DNA from: Begonia masoniana
Lineage: Eukaryota > Streptophyta > Magnoliopsida > Cucurbitales > Begoniaceae
Assembly (NCBI GenBank): GCA_022432975.1
Contig: CM039503.1
Coordinates: forward strand, 44,940,968 to 45,004,967
Reading direction: 5' to 3'
DNA length: 64,000 nucleotides
In this document: positions 30,575 through 41,369 of the stretch, one piece after another
Numbering within the stretch: the first letter of the stretch is position 1
Layout: every line of letters starts with the position of its first letter
Program-made: the position numbers and the translations under genes
The notes under the pieces: model-generated
Database searches by the model: none
The model's input: the letters and a program-made list of their open reading frames with translations, nothing else
What the model was told of the DNA's origin: nothing

Positions 30575-31523
30575 AAAAATGGACGCCATTATTGAACTCA
30601 GGTGTTTGAGATCTTTAAAACCCGACTGGTTTCAATCACATCTGACACTATTCATCGTTTATCAGAAAAGTCATCATCAACAGAAAAAGTTATTGTCGCC
30701 GAGAAGGTCGCCATCGCAAGTGTGCTAACGTGGCACTGACTTGCTGACGTGTCTTGACTGATGATGTGGTTGGTGAGGTGTCGTGTTGATCGTTGATCGT
30801 TGACCAATATCTTTGACTTTGACATGAACTTTGACCGCCTTTTTGGACTGCTAAATGATGTTAGAAAATTTTTTGAACCTTGCCAATTTTTTGATCTTGA
30901 CCGTGATGGCAGTCTCCATTTGTTGAAATCCTTTCACGATCATTTTACACGTAAATCGAGGTGAGATCCTAAACTTTATTATTAAGTGTTTAAGTTATAT
31001 TTTACCAAGTTAGGTTAGTTAGTGTCAATATTAGATAATTTCGAGAATTATAAAGAATTGTAAGAAGTTTTGAAGGTCGAACATGCATAATCGAATCTTC
31101 GAGTTATATCGTTGTTGCACGTGTGAATCGACTACTTCTCAGGATAATTGTCGTTTATTCCTAGTTGAGGTTCTTAGTACCAAGTTTGAGCCAATCTAAT
31201 ATCCTTGCTGTCTAGGTTGGAATTTTGATTGCGATTTTAATTTTAGGTTTCGACATTTGGTGTTTGTACCTGATAGCGCCTTATGACTAGTCGGTAAGTT
31301 GTTGTCGTCTCGATGTAATGGTTTTTATATTGTTCGGTTTTACATTGCATTGCATAGTTTTCAAAATTTATTTTGGTGGATTGACACCTGTGAAAACCTT
31401 AACGGGGCTTGGTCGCCAACACGTCAGATTTTTCTTATATATACGTATGTTTTACACGTTTAAAATTCATGTGCATGATATTTCGTTTTGCATTGATATA
31501 TATATATATATATGTTGCCCATT
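30575..31523 (+). repeat. LTR-like fragment G with splice-like layout
   Basis: No protein gene is seen. It carries AATCGAG|GTGAGATCC near 30962, ATTTTAATTTTAG|GTTTCG near 31248, a 47-nt segment ending CTAGTCG|GTAAGTTG near 31295, then T-rich sequence and a TA microsatellite (31496-31513). This repeats the exon/micro-exon/intron order of the other LTR families, but the micro-exon has in-frame stops. I infer a decayed LTR of a further related family; its ends are not defined. The part from about 31031 recurs at 39605 onward. Confidence 0.4.
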
Positions 31524-31723
31524 TGCATGGTAGAGAGAAATTTGCAAACTTTGTGAAATCAGTCTTTGACAGTGCAAGTGATCTTATTAGTCGCATGCTT
31601 AGTATAGATGGAATTAATAGATCAATACGAAGTTATCCGCAAGTCAATACGAGATGAATCAAAGATCAATACGAAGTTAAATCTTATATTTATTTATAGT
31701 CGAATACTTGAAGTCAAGTAGTT

Positions 31724-32455
31724 ATGTTATTTGAAAGTAAATTCTACAAATTCAATATGAATTTGATCTCAAATATATTCTCTGAAAATTCTATTAAAAA
31801 TGAAGAAATTATAGAATTATCTCAAGAAGAAGTATTAAATAATTGGACAATTCCCGAAATTGAGCCAAAAACTATTTATAAAATAGGAACTTTTGAAAAT
31901 CTTATTAATCGTGTTGTTAAAACTTCTGAGCAAACTATTTGCTTAGATACTAATGAAAAAACTATTAAATTATTAGGATTAAAAGATATTCAAAAATATT
32001 TTACTAAATATAAGTATATTCATATTGGACTTATTCAAATATCTTTTAAACCCTTAACTATTCCAGGTTTAAATGCTAGTATATTAGCTACTCTTAGAGA
32101 CGCTAGGAGTCAAAATTACAAAGAATCTTTAATGGGTGTTATACAAACCAGTTTATGTCATGGTCCCATTTATTTTAATGTTTATCCCAATTTAACTTTA
32201 TCTTTAACTGATAAAAATTTATTTGAATCTGTAGTTTTAAATATTCAAACTCATGGTTACGAGTTTCTTCAAGGTTCAGAAACTATTGCTATTATCTATA
32301 GTTTAAGTTATAAAGTAATGAATACTTTATGTCCTCAAGTCAAATTAAAAGATAATCCAGGAAAAACCTTATTAATTGAAAGTGATATTATGAAAACTAA
32401 TATAGCTATTCCTAGATTAATAAACTGGGATGAAGTAATATTTCCAGGACAATAG
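31724..32455 (+). CDS. Pararetroviral movement protein (30K superfamily), endogenous copy 1
   Basis: A 243-residue open frame. The central part (about residues 95-200) matches the caulimovirid movement-protein core: HIGLIQISFKPLTIPGLN, an L..LRDAR segment, GPIYFNVYPN, SLTDKN and a THGYEFLQG block, with a D/N-rich C-terminus. Family members move virus through plasmodesmata by tubule formation. The frame ends at a TAG (32453-32455) that is also present in the second copy, and further stop-interrupted codons follow to about 32811, so the protein is shorter than family norms or part of a former polyprotein. Here it is a genomic fossil; expression is unknown. Confidence 0.75.
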   Translation: MLFESKFYKFNMNLISNIFSENSIKNEEIIELSQEEVLNNWTIPEIEPKTIYKIGTFENLINRVVKTSEQTICLDTNEKTIKLLGLKDIQKYFTKYKYIHIGLIQISFKPLTIPGLNASILATLRDARSQNYKESLMGVIQTSLCHGPIYFNVYPNLTLSLTDKNLFESVVLNIQTHGYEFLQGSETIAIIYSLSYKVMNTLCPQVKLKDNPGKTLLIESDIMKTNIAIPRLINWDEVIFPGQ

Positions 32456-32808
32456 ACTATTCCTCAAGCCGTATTACCTCAACCAATTATTAATAAAAAA
32501 ATCGATCAAATTATTCAAACCCCTTAAGGACATATAGAAATTAAATTTGATAATAATCAATCAAGAAAAATATCTTTTTCCAGAAGTCTATCTTCTAGGT
32601 CATCTATTCCTCCTTATCAAGTAGATTTACCTAGTTCTAGATTCTCTGTATCTGAAACTCCTATTTCTAATATTGAAGCTTTAAAAATATCTGAACAACA
32701 AATACCTCATGGTGTTTATTCTAATCAATTTAATAATTCAAAATATGAAAAAGGAGAAACCTCTCAACCTAAAAGAGAGTCACCTACTGTTTCAGAAATG
32801 AAATTTAA
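32456..32808 (+). pseudogene. Degraded pararetroviral linker between movement protein and capsid regions
   Basis: The movement-protein frame continues for some 350 nt with stops at 32453 and near 32525 and a Ser-rich stretch, with a final stop near 32809. The second copy has the same stops but one A fewer near 41127, so the real frame is uncertain. Confidence 0.5.
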
Positions 32809-35045
32809 ATGATGATGAATTACACAAATTTAAACAAAAATGATATTAGAACTTTATGTAACGAAGAATATCAATTACCTGAAAATGCTATTTTTAGAAA
32901 ATGGATTGATAAAAAATATTTTAAAAAATCTGAAAATTTTAAAAAGTTGAAAGAGTTATATTATTCTTATCTAGAATTAAAAAATACTATAATTACTTTT
33001 AAAGAATGGTATTTGACAATATTTTATAAGCCAGTATCCAAATATCATATTAATATTCTAGAAGAATATAATAATCATTGTAAAAATTGGAATATTAAAA
33101 ATAATGAAAGTATTAAATCGATACATCCACCTTTAGAACCTATTAATCTAAAAAATAATACTATTGAAGCTATTCCTTTAGTTAGTTTATCTCAACCTAT
33201 TGAAGATAAGAATGAAATTATAATTAAACAACTTAATTATAATAATATTCATATGAGCACTATAGGACAACAATTATCAAGAGTTGAAACTCAATTAATT
33301 AAGTTATCTGAAAAAGAAACTAAAAGGTCTATAGAAGAAATTCCAAAGACATCTCCGTCGACATCTGGAATAAAGAAAGAAAATATTTCTATTCCTGATT
33401 TAAAACCTCCTATAATAATATCTAAATTTAATTTAAATCTCCTAAAGACAATAATGAATTTATTGAACAATTAGCTAAAAGAATGAAACAATTAAATATT
33501 AATGTTATTAATACACAAGCTGAAAATTCTATGAAAAATTATCACACTGAAATACATCCAACTATTGATAGTAGTACCTTTCCAAAAGAAAGTGATTCTA
33601 GTGAAGACGAAGATATGCCTTCTCATTTAAAAGATATTAAAAAAATAGAAAAATCTTTTACTGAATGTAATTATATCTATCCATTACCAGAATCTAGAGA
33701 CCCTTTAAGTATTCATAGAGTTAGATATGAGGATAAAGGGCCTGGTGGAGATAGAATTAGAAGAACTTATTATAAAAGACCTACTCCAGTCGATTTATTA
33801 TGGGAAGAAAATTGGTTACATGAACAATCTTCTTATACTGCCAAAACTATATATGATTAGAATCTTGATGGTTTAACTGAATATCAAATCTATGAATTAC
33901 TCCAAAAAATGTTAATGTATTCTAGTGTTTGTAAAGCCTCTCAGAACAAAGATTCTGATATAGCTGCTTTTATTATTAATGGCTTTAACGGTGCTTTAAA
34001 AGGTTGGTGGGATAATTATTTATCTCTAGAACAACGTCATGAAATATTAACCGCTGTAAGGCATGAAAATAATTTGGTTTATGAAGACAGTGTTTATACA
34101 TTAATTCAAGCTATTATATTACATTTTATTGGAGCTACCGAACAAAGACAAGAAAGAGGTAGAGAATTATTACAAAATTTAAGATGTGAAACTTTAACAG
34201 AATTTAGATAGTATAAAGATGTTTTTATAACTAAAGTTATGCAAAGACCAGATGCTAATTCTGAGCACTGGAAATCTAAATTTATAGATGGATTACCTCC
34301 TTTATTCTCTAAAAGAATTAAAAAGAAATTATTAAAATTAAATGATGGACAATTTATTCCTTGGGCAACATGTACTTATGGTCATTTAATTAGTGTATGT
34401 GTTCAAGAAGGTTTATCTCTATGTAATGATATGAAATTACAATATCAATTTAAAAAACAAAATTTAAATGGTAGAAAAAAAATAGGCGAATTTTGTGATC
34501 AATTTGCTTATCATATTCCTAAACCTAATTTAAAAGGTTTATCTAAAGCTGATCAAAAAGAAGAACATATTAAATATAAAAAGAAAAGAAAGTTACAGAA
34601 AAAAGCTTTTAAAAAATATAAGCAAAAACATGATATTTCAGAATCTTCTACTAAAAATAAAAGAGAAAATCTAAAAAAGATATTTCTGAAATTAAATGTT
34701 ATAAATGTGGAAAATTTGGACACTATGCATCTAAGTGTACCACTATGAAAAAATTAAATAGTATGGATATAGATGAAAGGTTAAAATTAACTTTAGAAAA
34801 ACTATTATTAACTTCTTCGGAAGAATCTTCTGACTCTGAAGATATTATTGATGAGTCCTCTTCATCTGATGATGAAACCTGTCAAAAATGTCAAGTAAAT
34901 GTATTAACAACTGATCAACAAGACATTTTAGATAATTTAGATCAAATACATAATCCTATATTTAGAAAAAAGATTATTGAAATTATTATTCAACAAAATA
35001 AAGATAAAGAAAAAATTGAACACCCTATTTTAAGAGGTCACCATT
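32809..35045 (+). pseudogene. Pararetroviral capsid (Gag-like) region, endogenous copy 1, broken
   Basis: Successive open pieces (32809-33474, 33483-33860, 33909-34211, 34239-34748, 34745-35045) cover a Lys/Asn-rich N-terminal segment, an acidic Ser/Glu/Asp stretch, the capsid core with a NGFNGALKGWWDNYL motif, a Lys-rich basic region, and a CCHC zinc knuckle (near 34702-34740, in a frame different from its surroundings here). An acidic tail follows. Shared stops with copy 2 are at about 33858 and 34209. Breaks present in only one copy are all homopolymer-length differences, so some are sequencing errors. The region is truncated at 35045 by element E. Confidence 0.75.
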
Positions 35046-35316
35046 TGTAACACCCGACTTTAATTAAAAATTTAAAATAACAGATAAATCTATTAAGTAT
35101 AATCGATGAATGAAATTTTAGTATAATATAGGTTAGGTTGAAGAATGAGTAAGTAAGGGCATAAGGGTAATTGGCAAATTTGAAAGTAGATAAAGTATTT
35201 AAGGCAAAAAGTTTAGAGTAGCCGCCACCACTACTCATTTTCTTTCCCTTTCTGTCTTCAGCTCGAACGGCAGAAATCTCTAGGCGATTCTCCTGCCCGA
35301 TTCTCCTTCAACCTAG

Positions 35317-36127
35317 GTAAGCCCTCCTTGTTTTCTTGCGATTTTAGTAGTTAGATAGCTGAGGGAGTACAATGTGAGGATTTTCGAGGAATGTTGTGAT
35401 TTAGAGTAGGTTCGGGCTGAGCGACTATTGAGAATACCCGAGTTGTGGGGTTTCAAATTTTGTTCCTCAAACTCCTGTATTGATTCTGTGAAGTTTAGTG
35501 AAAGTTTGATATATGTACTATTATGATTTTAGGTGAGCGAGCTTCTGAAGTAGCATTTAGCCGAGCGATTTCCAGGGATCCAGGTAAGTAGAGTTTGTTT
35601 GTGCCTTCGGGCCTACATCACAAAATAGTAGGATTTATGTATGTTTTGTATGTTTATTTTCCAGTTGTCATGCATCATGTTTTTGAAAGATTACGAAAAT
35701 GAATTTACATGAAACGCATGGTAAGTGTGAGCAGGATGATCAGAACAATTGTTAAGGGGGATTAATCCGCCCCTTAACTGAGAACAGAGGATTGAGGTTT
35801 TGGGAAAAGTGATCCACTTCCCAATCCTACAGGGGGATCAGACCAGTTAACTGTTAAGGGAATTAATCCGCCCATTAATTGAGATCAGAGGATGTATGCT
35901 TTGGGGAATGACTGATCCACTTTCCCATCGTACAGAGGGATCAACAGAGAACGAATTTGAATACAACTGAGATGAGAAAGTAGAGACCGCATGTTTAGGG
36001 AAATTATTGCTTCATTGATCCATTTCATTCATCGCTTTACTTGCTTAGCATTAGGCTAATAGATGAGTTTTGTGATGTAGGTGAAGAAGTTACTGAAGGT
36101 ATGTTTACCGACCAACATGAGGAATAG
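35317..36127 (+). other. Putative introns, micro-exon and acidic terminal exon in the E LTR (copy 1)
   Basis: CAACCTAG|GTAAGC (intron 35317-35532, ending GATTTTAG), a 51-nt micro-exon 35533-35583 ending GGATCCAG|GTAAGTA, an intron 35584-36080 ending TGATGTAG, and a terminal exon 36081-36127 encoding G then EEVTEGMFTDQHEE and TAG. The frame is open from the leader through all three parts in the shared phase, but no ATG lies between the nearest upstream stop (a TAG in the leader) and the micro-exon. Copy 2 has the same parts at 44090-44140 and 44638-44684. Coding is a hypothesis; splice signals are strong by eye. Confidence 0.45.
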
Positions 36128-36700
36128 ACTGGTTGGAGGAGCATTTTCAGGCATCGGTTTGGCTATCTGTTGAGGCGGTTTAATCCATGGCTGCAGGTGT
36201 TGAGTTGGGAGTAACTAGTTCAGTATAGATGTTTCCTTTTCTGAAAATTTTATGATAGTAGTGTTTTTCAAAACATTGAATATATTCTGAGTATCTTTGA
36301 TATTAGTGTTCTGTTGGATTTTGAAAACATTGTTTTTACTGAATTTGGGAAGGGCAGTGATTTGGTTTGTTTCTGGATGTTTAGTTTTTGTCGTTCTGCC
36401 TATCGGAAGGTGCCTTCAGTAAAGTCGTTGGATGAGAGAGAGAACATCCGGCTGACGTCATCGGCAGGTGCAAGTCGCAAAACCTGTAGTTTGCTATCGG
36501 CAGATGTAGGGTATATTTTAATCTTATCGGAAGGAGTCGTAATGTCGTTGTCGGTAGATGTCGCGTGCTTGTCTATCGGCAGATGGAAATCTATCGGTAG
36601 ATGAAGTTATGTTGACTCCATCGGCAGATGAAGTTATGTTGACTTCATCGGCAGATGTAGTTGTGTTGGGTTGTCGGTAGATGGTGGTGCGTTGTTTGTA

Positions 36701-36705
36701 CACGT
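36701..36705 (+). repeat. Target-site duplication CACGT of element F (copy 1 of the left flank)
   Basis: CACGT precedes TGTAACACCCGGC at 36706. The same five bases occur at 45259-45263 and at 63015-63019. Confidence 0.85.
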
Positions 36706-38805
36706 TGTAACACCCGGCATTTTTGCCATGTAGTAGTTTTTCCCGGATCGTTTAAACGAGATTAATATTATATTAATACAATGAATATTTTGGTTAAAAT
36801 GATGGAATGTTTGAGGGAAAACCAAACTAAGTGTAATCAAAACAAGCCAATTAGGTTAAAAGCTAATGGAAGGGTAAATGTGGAAGTGATTATGGTAGGT
36901 GGAAGCAAACCAATGGATGAGTGCCAAGTGGCAACTTGTTGAAGAAGATATGTCTTCTCTTCCTCCTACGTGAAGCTCACTTCTACCTCCCCTTTCTGTT
37001 TTCTCTCTTCCAGGCGATTGAAACAAAACTTCCACACTTTGTTTCTCCAGCATTTCTCCGTTTTTTTTCAGCAAAGGTGAGCGTCTTTTAACGCTAACAA
37101 GTTTGGACAAGTTTAAAAGTGAGTTTTTACCGAAGTTTAGGGTTTCAGTTTTGGGTGAAAACTCACTGTTTTGGATGAAAACACGTTGGTTGTGTTTTCT
37201 AAAGTGTTTTAAGTGTGTTTGCTGCGTTTCCTACGTGATATTAGTTAGCATTTGTAGCGTTTAAATTCTGTACATTCATGTTACAGATCCGAACTCTCCA
37301 GGGACGTTCGAGTACACTGCATTGCCGCAAACAGGTAAGTTCATAACTGAGAGTTGGCCCTTAAGGCCCTACATCACGGAGGTACTAGGTTTTCAGTCTC
37401 AGTCGGGTGGTTCTGGGTAGAAAAAGTATAGTTTATGTTCTGAGATGTCATAGTTTTGCTTCACAGTATAGTCTGTTATTTCTGTTGTCTGCTATATTAA
37501 CTGTAAGCACTGTGAATGTTCATGCATACACGATTTTCTGAAAGCTCATGCAAAACTGTTTTCTGTACACTGTTTCAAACTAAACAAGATAAAATCTGAC
37601 TGTCTGTAATGTATTGGTTAAGTGTGGGACGGGGACTGGCCCTCTGGTTTTATCCCTCCCTGGGAATCTGAAAATGAATTGTCCCTAGCAAGGACCCTCT
37701 GGTTTTATCCCTCCCCGGGAGACTGAAAATCTGCTGTGCCTGATAGTGCACCCTCTGTTTGCCAGTTCCCCTATAAGCCCCACTTATACCCCTCTGCCAC
37801 TGAAATATAATATTCTGTTCTGTTCTGCCACTGAATTCTGAAAACTGCATGCATAGCATCTTGCATCACTGCATTTATAATATGTTCTTACTGAGTTTTA
37901 GACTCATAGGTGAACTCTCTGATGTAGGTACTGAACCCGAACATGAGGACTTTGTGCCTCAATCTGACGAGTAGATGGCTGGTGGCTCGAGCTCTCGGGG
38001 TGGTTGCTGCAGTCAGACACAGTTTTCTGTCCCGAGGTTTAAGTCTTAGTTTTTAAAGTAAAGGTCATAGTTGTAAACTCTTCTGGAAATTCTGCTGTGT
38101 TTGTTTTAAAAACTCTGTTAAGGCTCTGTGATTCGTTTTAAAAACCTGTAGGAAATTCTGGTGGATGTATATATATATTGTATAAGTTCTGATGGTCAAG
38201 ATTTTGATCTCTGTCGACAGTTGATAGATGTCTCATGAAATATTCTGTATTAATGTCTTGAAATGTTTTGAAAACATTCTGTAATTGCTTGAGTTCTCCC
38301 TTTTCAGGTCATGCTGGATGGTCTCGAATTTAGAGCTATCCATGCAATTTGTTTTCTTGAAATCTGTCATTTGTAATGAAGGTCTGAAACCTGTATGCCT
38401 TCTGTTGTGCTCGAGAACCATGTTTTGATGTGGTTTGAGAATCTGAGACTTTAAGTCTTCTGTTTTTATTGCCCTCTGTCTGTATGCTTTCCTGTCAAAA
38501 GTTGTAAATTCTGTCTTAAGAACTATGTCTTCTGATTACATTACCGGTAGGAATTTTGCCTGCATCTACCGCCAACAGTGTTTCTGCCTTAGGTTTTCAT
38601 CTTCCGATTTAAATTGCTATCTTCATCTTCCGATGACGTCAGAACATCTTCCGGCTGACGTCATCACCTCCTGCCGATTACGTTCACTACCTGTATCTGC
38701 CGATGACGTCATCACATCTTCTGATGACGTCATCGCACATCCCCATTTCACCTGCCTGCCTTCATCTTCCGATGACGTCCAGAACATCTTCGCTGATGTC
38801 ATACG
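36706..38805 (+). repeat. Element F LTR, truncated, at the end of the left contig
   Basis: It is nearly identical to 45264-47363 (micro-exon 37287-37334, terminal exon 37928-37974). Identity is lost near 38805, in the middle of the TGACGTCA cluster, where unrelated noisy sequence begins. Confidence 0.88.
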
Positions 38806-39504
38806 TTTATTTTTTTTTATATCTTGCTTGCCTCTCTTCCAAATCTCACACTGCCTTGAATGGTGATAACCTTAGAAAACTTCCTCACGCTACTTCAAAC
38901 TCCATTCTCTTCTCTGCGCCCTATCGTCATAAACTTTTCTGTCATCTTTGAGCTGTCGATTGTCTATCGGATGAGGCAATCTCTCTTCCTCTCCTGTCAT
39001 GCACAATGTCAGTACCAAGCAACATGCCTCACCAACTTCACCCAATACAAAGGTAGACTCTGCATTTTTTTGGGTCCTATAATGCTTCATACGGGCCATC
39101 CCTATTGGTGGCCTGAAAACTGTTATTAAATAAGAAAATTCCACAAACCTACGTACTTACCTCCAAGAACCCTGAAAATCTAATACACATTCACGAAGCA
39201 TATCCTTAATAGTTTGAATAGAGGTCCTTTCAGATGTCCATCTGTTTGAGTGGTGAAAGGCTTGCTAAGTTGAGCTGTGTACCATCAATCCTTATTGCAG
39301 CCTCTTCCAAAACTTCGCGTAATCTAGAGTACTTGGTCAGAACTAGTTCTTGGAAACTCCATGCATTCTAACAATCTCATACACATAACTTGTAAACGCA
39401 CCCGGGGAATGATTCGTCACGAAACTCATGATTTTACGAAAACTTTAACTCATATTTGAATTCGTTTTCTCCTTCTTTATTTTTTTTTTTTTAATATCAG
39501 ATAC
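38806..39504 (-). pseudogene. Noisy antisense C-like integrase sequence at the contig end
   Basis: From about 38864 to 39400 the plus strand follows element C positions of about 22998-23530 (antisense integrase and its tail) with very frequent small indels and substitutions. 38806-38863 and 39400-39504 are unassigned and low-complexity. It could be an old degenerate copy, but the abrupt switch inside an F LTR, next to a 100-N gap, looks like a chimeric or poorly corrected contig end. Confidence 0.55.
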
Positions 39505-39604
39505 NNNNNNNNNNNNNNNNNNNNNNNNNNNNNNNNNNNNNNNNNNNNNNNNNNNNNNNNNNNNNNNNNNNNNNNNNNNNNNNNNNNNNNNNNNNNNNNN
39601 NNNN
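39505..39604. other. Scaffold gap of 100 N
   Basis: Exactly 100 N. The sequence to its right (39605 on) repeats 31031 on. Confidence 0.99.
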
Positions 39605-40283
39605 TAGTTCGAGATTATAGAATTGTAACGAAGTTTAAGGTCGAACATGCATAATCGATCTTCGAGTTATATCGTTGTTGCACGTGTGAATCGACTACTT
39701 CTCAGGATAATTGTCGTTTATTCCTAGTTGAGGTTCTTAGTACCAAGTTTGAGCCAATCTAATATCCTTGCTGTCTAGGTTGGAATTTTGATTGCGATTT
39801 AATTTTAGGTTTCGACATTTGGTGTTTGTACCTGATAGCGCCTTATGACTAGTCGGTAAGTTGTTGTCGTCTCGATGTAATGGTTTTTATATTGTTCGGT
39901 TTTACATTGCATTGCATAGTTTTCAAAATTTATTTTGGTGGATTGACACCTGTGAAAACCTTAACGGGGCTTGGTCGCCAACACGTCAGATTTTTCTTAT
40001 ATATACGTATGTTTTACACGTTTAAAATTCATGTGCATGATATTTCGTTTTGCATTGATATATATATATATATGTTGCCCATTTGCATGGTAGAGAGAAA
40101 TTTGCAAACTTTGTGAAATCAGTCTTTGACAGTGCAAGTGATCTTATTAGTCGCATGCTTAGTATAGATGGAATTAATAGATCAATACGAAGTTATCCGC
40201 AAGTCAATACGAGATGAATCAAAGATCAATACGAAGTTAAATCTTATATTTATTTATAGTCGAATACTTGAAGTCAAGTAGTT

Positions 40284-41015
40284 ATGTTATTTGAAAGTAA
40301 ATTCTACAAATTCAATATGAATTTGATCTCAAATATATTCTCTGAAAATTCTATTAAAAATGAAGAAATTATAGAATTATCTCAAGAAGAAGTATTAAAT
40401 AATTGGACAATTCCCGAAATTGAGCCAAAAACTATTTATAAAATAGGAACTTTTGAAAATCTTATTAATCGTGTTGTTAAAACTTCTGAGCAAACTATTT
40501 GCTTAGATACTAATGAAAAAACTATTAAATTATTAGGATTAAAAGATATTCAAAAATATTTTACTAAATATAAGTATATTCATATTGGACTTATTCAAAT
40601 ATCTTTTAAACCCTTAACTATTCCAGGTTTAAATGCTAGTATATTAGCTACTCTTAGAGACGCTAGGAGTCAAAATTACAAAGAATCTTTAATGGGTGTT
40701 ATACAAACCAGTTTATGTCATGGTCCCATTTATTTTAATGTTTATCCCAATTTAACTTTATCTTTAACTGATAAAAATTTATTTGAATCTGTAGTTTTAA
40801 ATATTCAAACTCATGGTTACGAGTTTCTTCAAGGTTCAGAAACTATTGCTATTATCTATAGTTTAAGTTATAAAGTAATGAATACTTTATGTCCTCAAGT
40901 CAAATTAAAAGATAATCCAGGAAAAACCTTATTAATTGAAAGTGATATTATGAAAACTAATATAGCTATTCCTAGATTAATAAACTGGGATGAAGTAATA
41001 TTTCCAGGACAATAG
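40284..41015 (+). CDS. Pararetroviral movement protein, endogenous copy 2
   Basis: The 243-residue frame is identical in translation to 31724-32455, with the same terminal TAG. Identity of the whole frame alongside homopolymer differences elsewhere fits one locus represented twice. See copy 1 for domain content. Confidence 0.75.
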   Translation: MLFESKFYKFNMNLISNIFSENSIKNEEIIELSQEEVLNNWTIPEIEPKTIYKIGTFENLINRVVKTSEQTICLDTNEKTIKLLGLKDIQKYFTKYKYIHIGLIQISFKPLTIPGLNASILATLRDARSQNYKESLMGVIQTSLCHGPIYFNVYPNLTLSLTDKNLFESVVLNIQTHGYEFLQGSETIAIIYSLSYKVMNTLCPQVKLKDNPGKTLLIESDIMKTNIAIPRLINWDEVIFPGQ

Positions 41016-41369
41016 ACTATTCCTCAAGCCGTATTACCTCAACCAATTATTAATAAAAAAATCGATCAAATTATTCAAACCCCTTAAGGACATATAGAAA
41101 TTAAATTTGATAATAATCAATCAAGAAAATATCTTTTTCCAGAAGTCTATCTTCTAGGTCATCTATTCCTCCTTATCAAGTAGATTTACCTAGTTCTAGA
41201 TTCTCTGTATCTGAAACTCCTATTTCTAATATTGAAGCTTTAAAAATATCTGAACAACAAATACCTCATGGTGTTTATTCTAATCAATTTAATAATTCAA
41301 AATATGAAAAAGGAGAAACCTCTCAACCTAAAAGAGAGTCACCTACTGTTTCAGAAATGAAATTTAAAT

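Larger units (their letters stand above)
31700..35045 (+). mobile_element. Endogenous pararetrovirus (caulimovirid) fragment, copy 1
   Basis: An AT-rich block, unlike the neighbouring retroelements in base use, contains a caulimovirid movement protein followed by a capsid/zinc-finger region in the order typical of plant pararetroviruses. Protease, RT and RNase H are not present: the block is cut at 35045 by the LTR of element E, with CCATT at the junction as the likely target site. Multiple stops and indels make it non-functional. It most resembles petuvirus/florendovirus-type endogenous caulimovirids by movement-protein wording; the genus is uncertain. It is nearly identical to 40260-43602. 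Confidence 0.8.
35046..36705 (+). repeat. Element E 5' LTR, left part, copy 1
   Basis: It starts TGTAACACCCGACTTTAATT after CCATT and resembles the C LTR in layout: TATTTAAG box 35196-35203, GTAGCCGCCACC leader, tandem units with ATTAATCCGCCC around 35755-35940, and TCGGCAGATG repeats 36400-36690. It is cut at 36705 by element F (CACGT at 36701-36705). Its right part is at 63020-63369. Confidence 0.88.

Noticed and set aside
31496..31513. TA dinucleotide run as an AT-rich origin or promoter
   Set aside because: It is a short microsatellite, a few bases shorter in the second copy (around 40058-40073); no other origin or promoter signal accompanies it.
31700..35045. Pararetroviral module as cargo of an LTR element (movement protein and capsid carried by retrotransposon E)
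   Set aside because: E's 5' LTR begins downstream of the module, and its PBS and gag are at 63373 and 63525, so the module is the target of E, not its cargo.
38525..38866. Open frame rich in SSDDV repeats (also 47116-47358, 54919-55161 and 62206-62448)
   Set aside because: It comes from the CTTCCGATGACGTCA-type DNA repeats in the F LTR; no start context or family, and equivalent frames differ among LTR copies.
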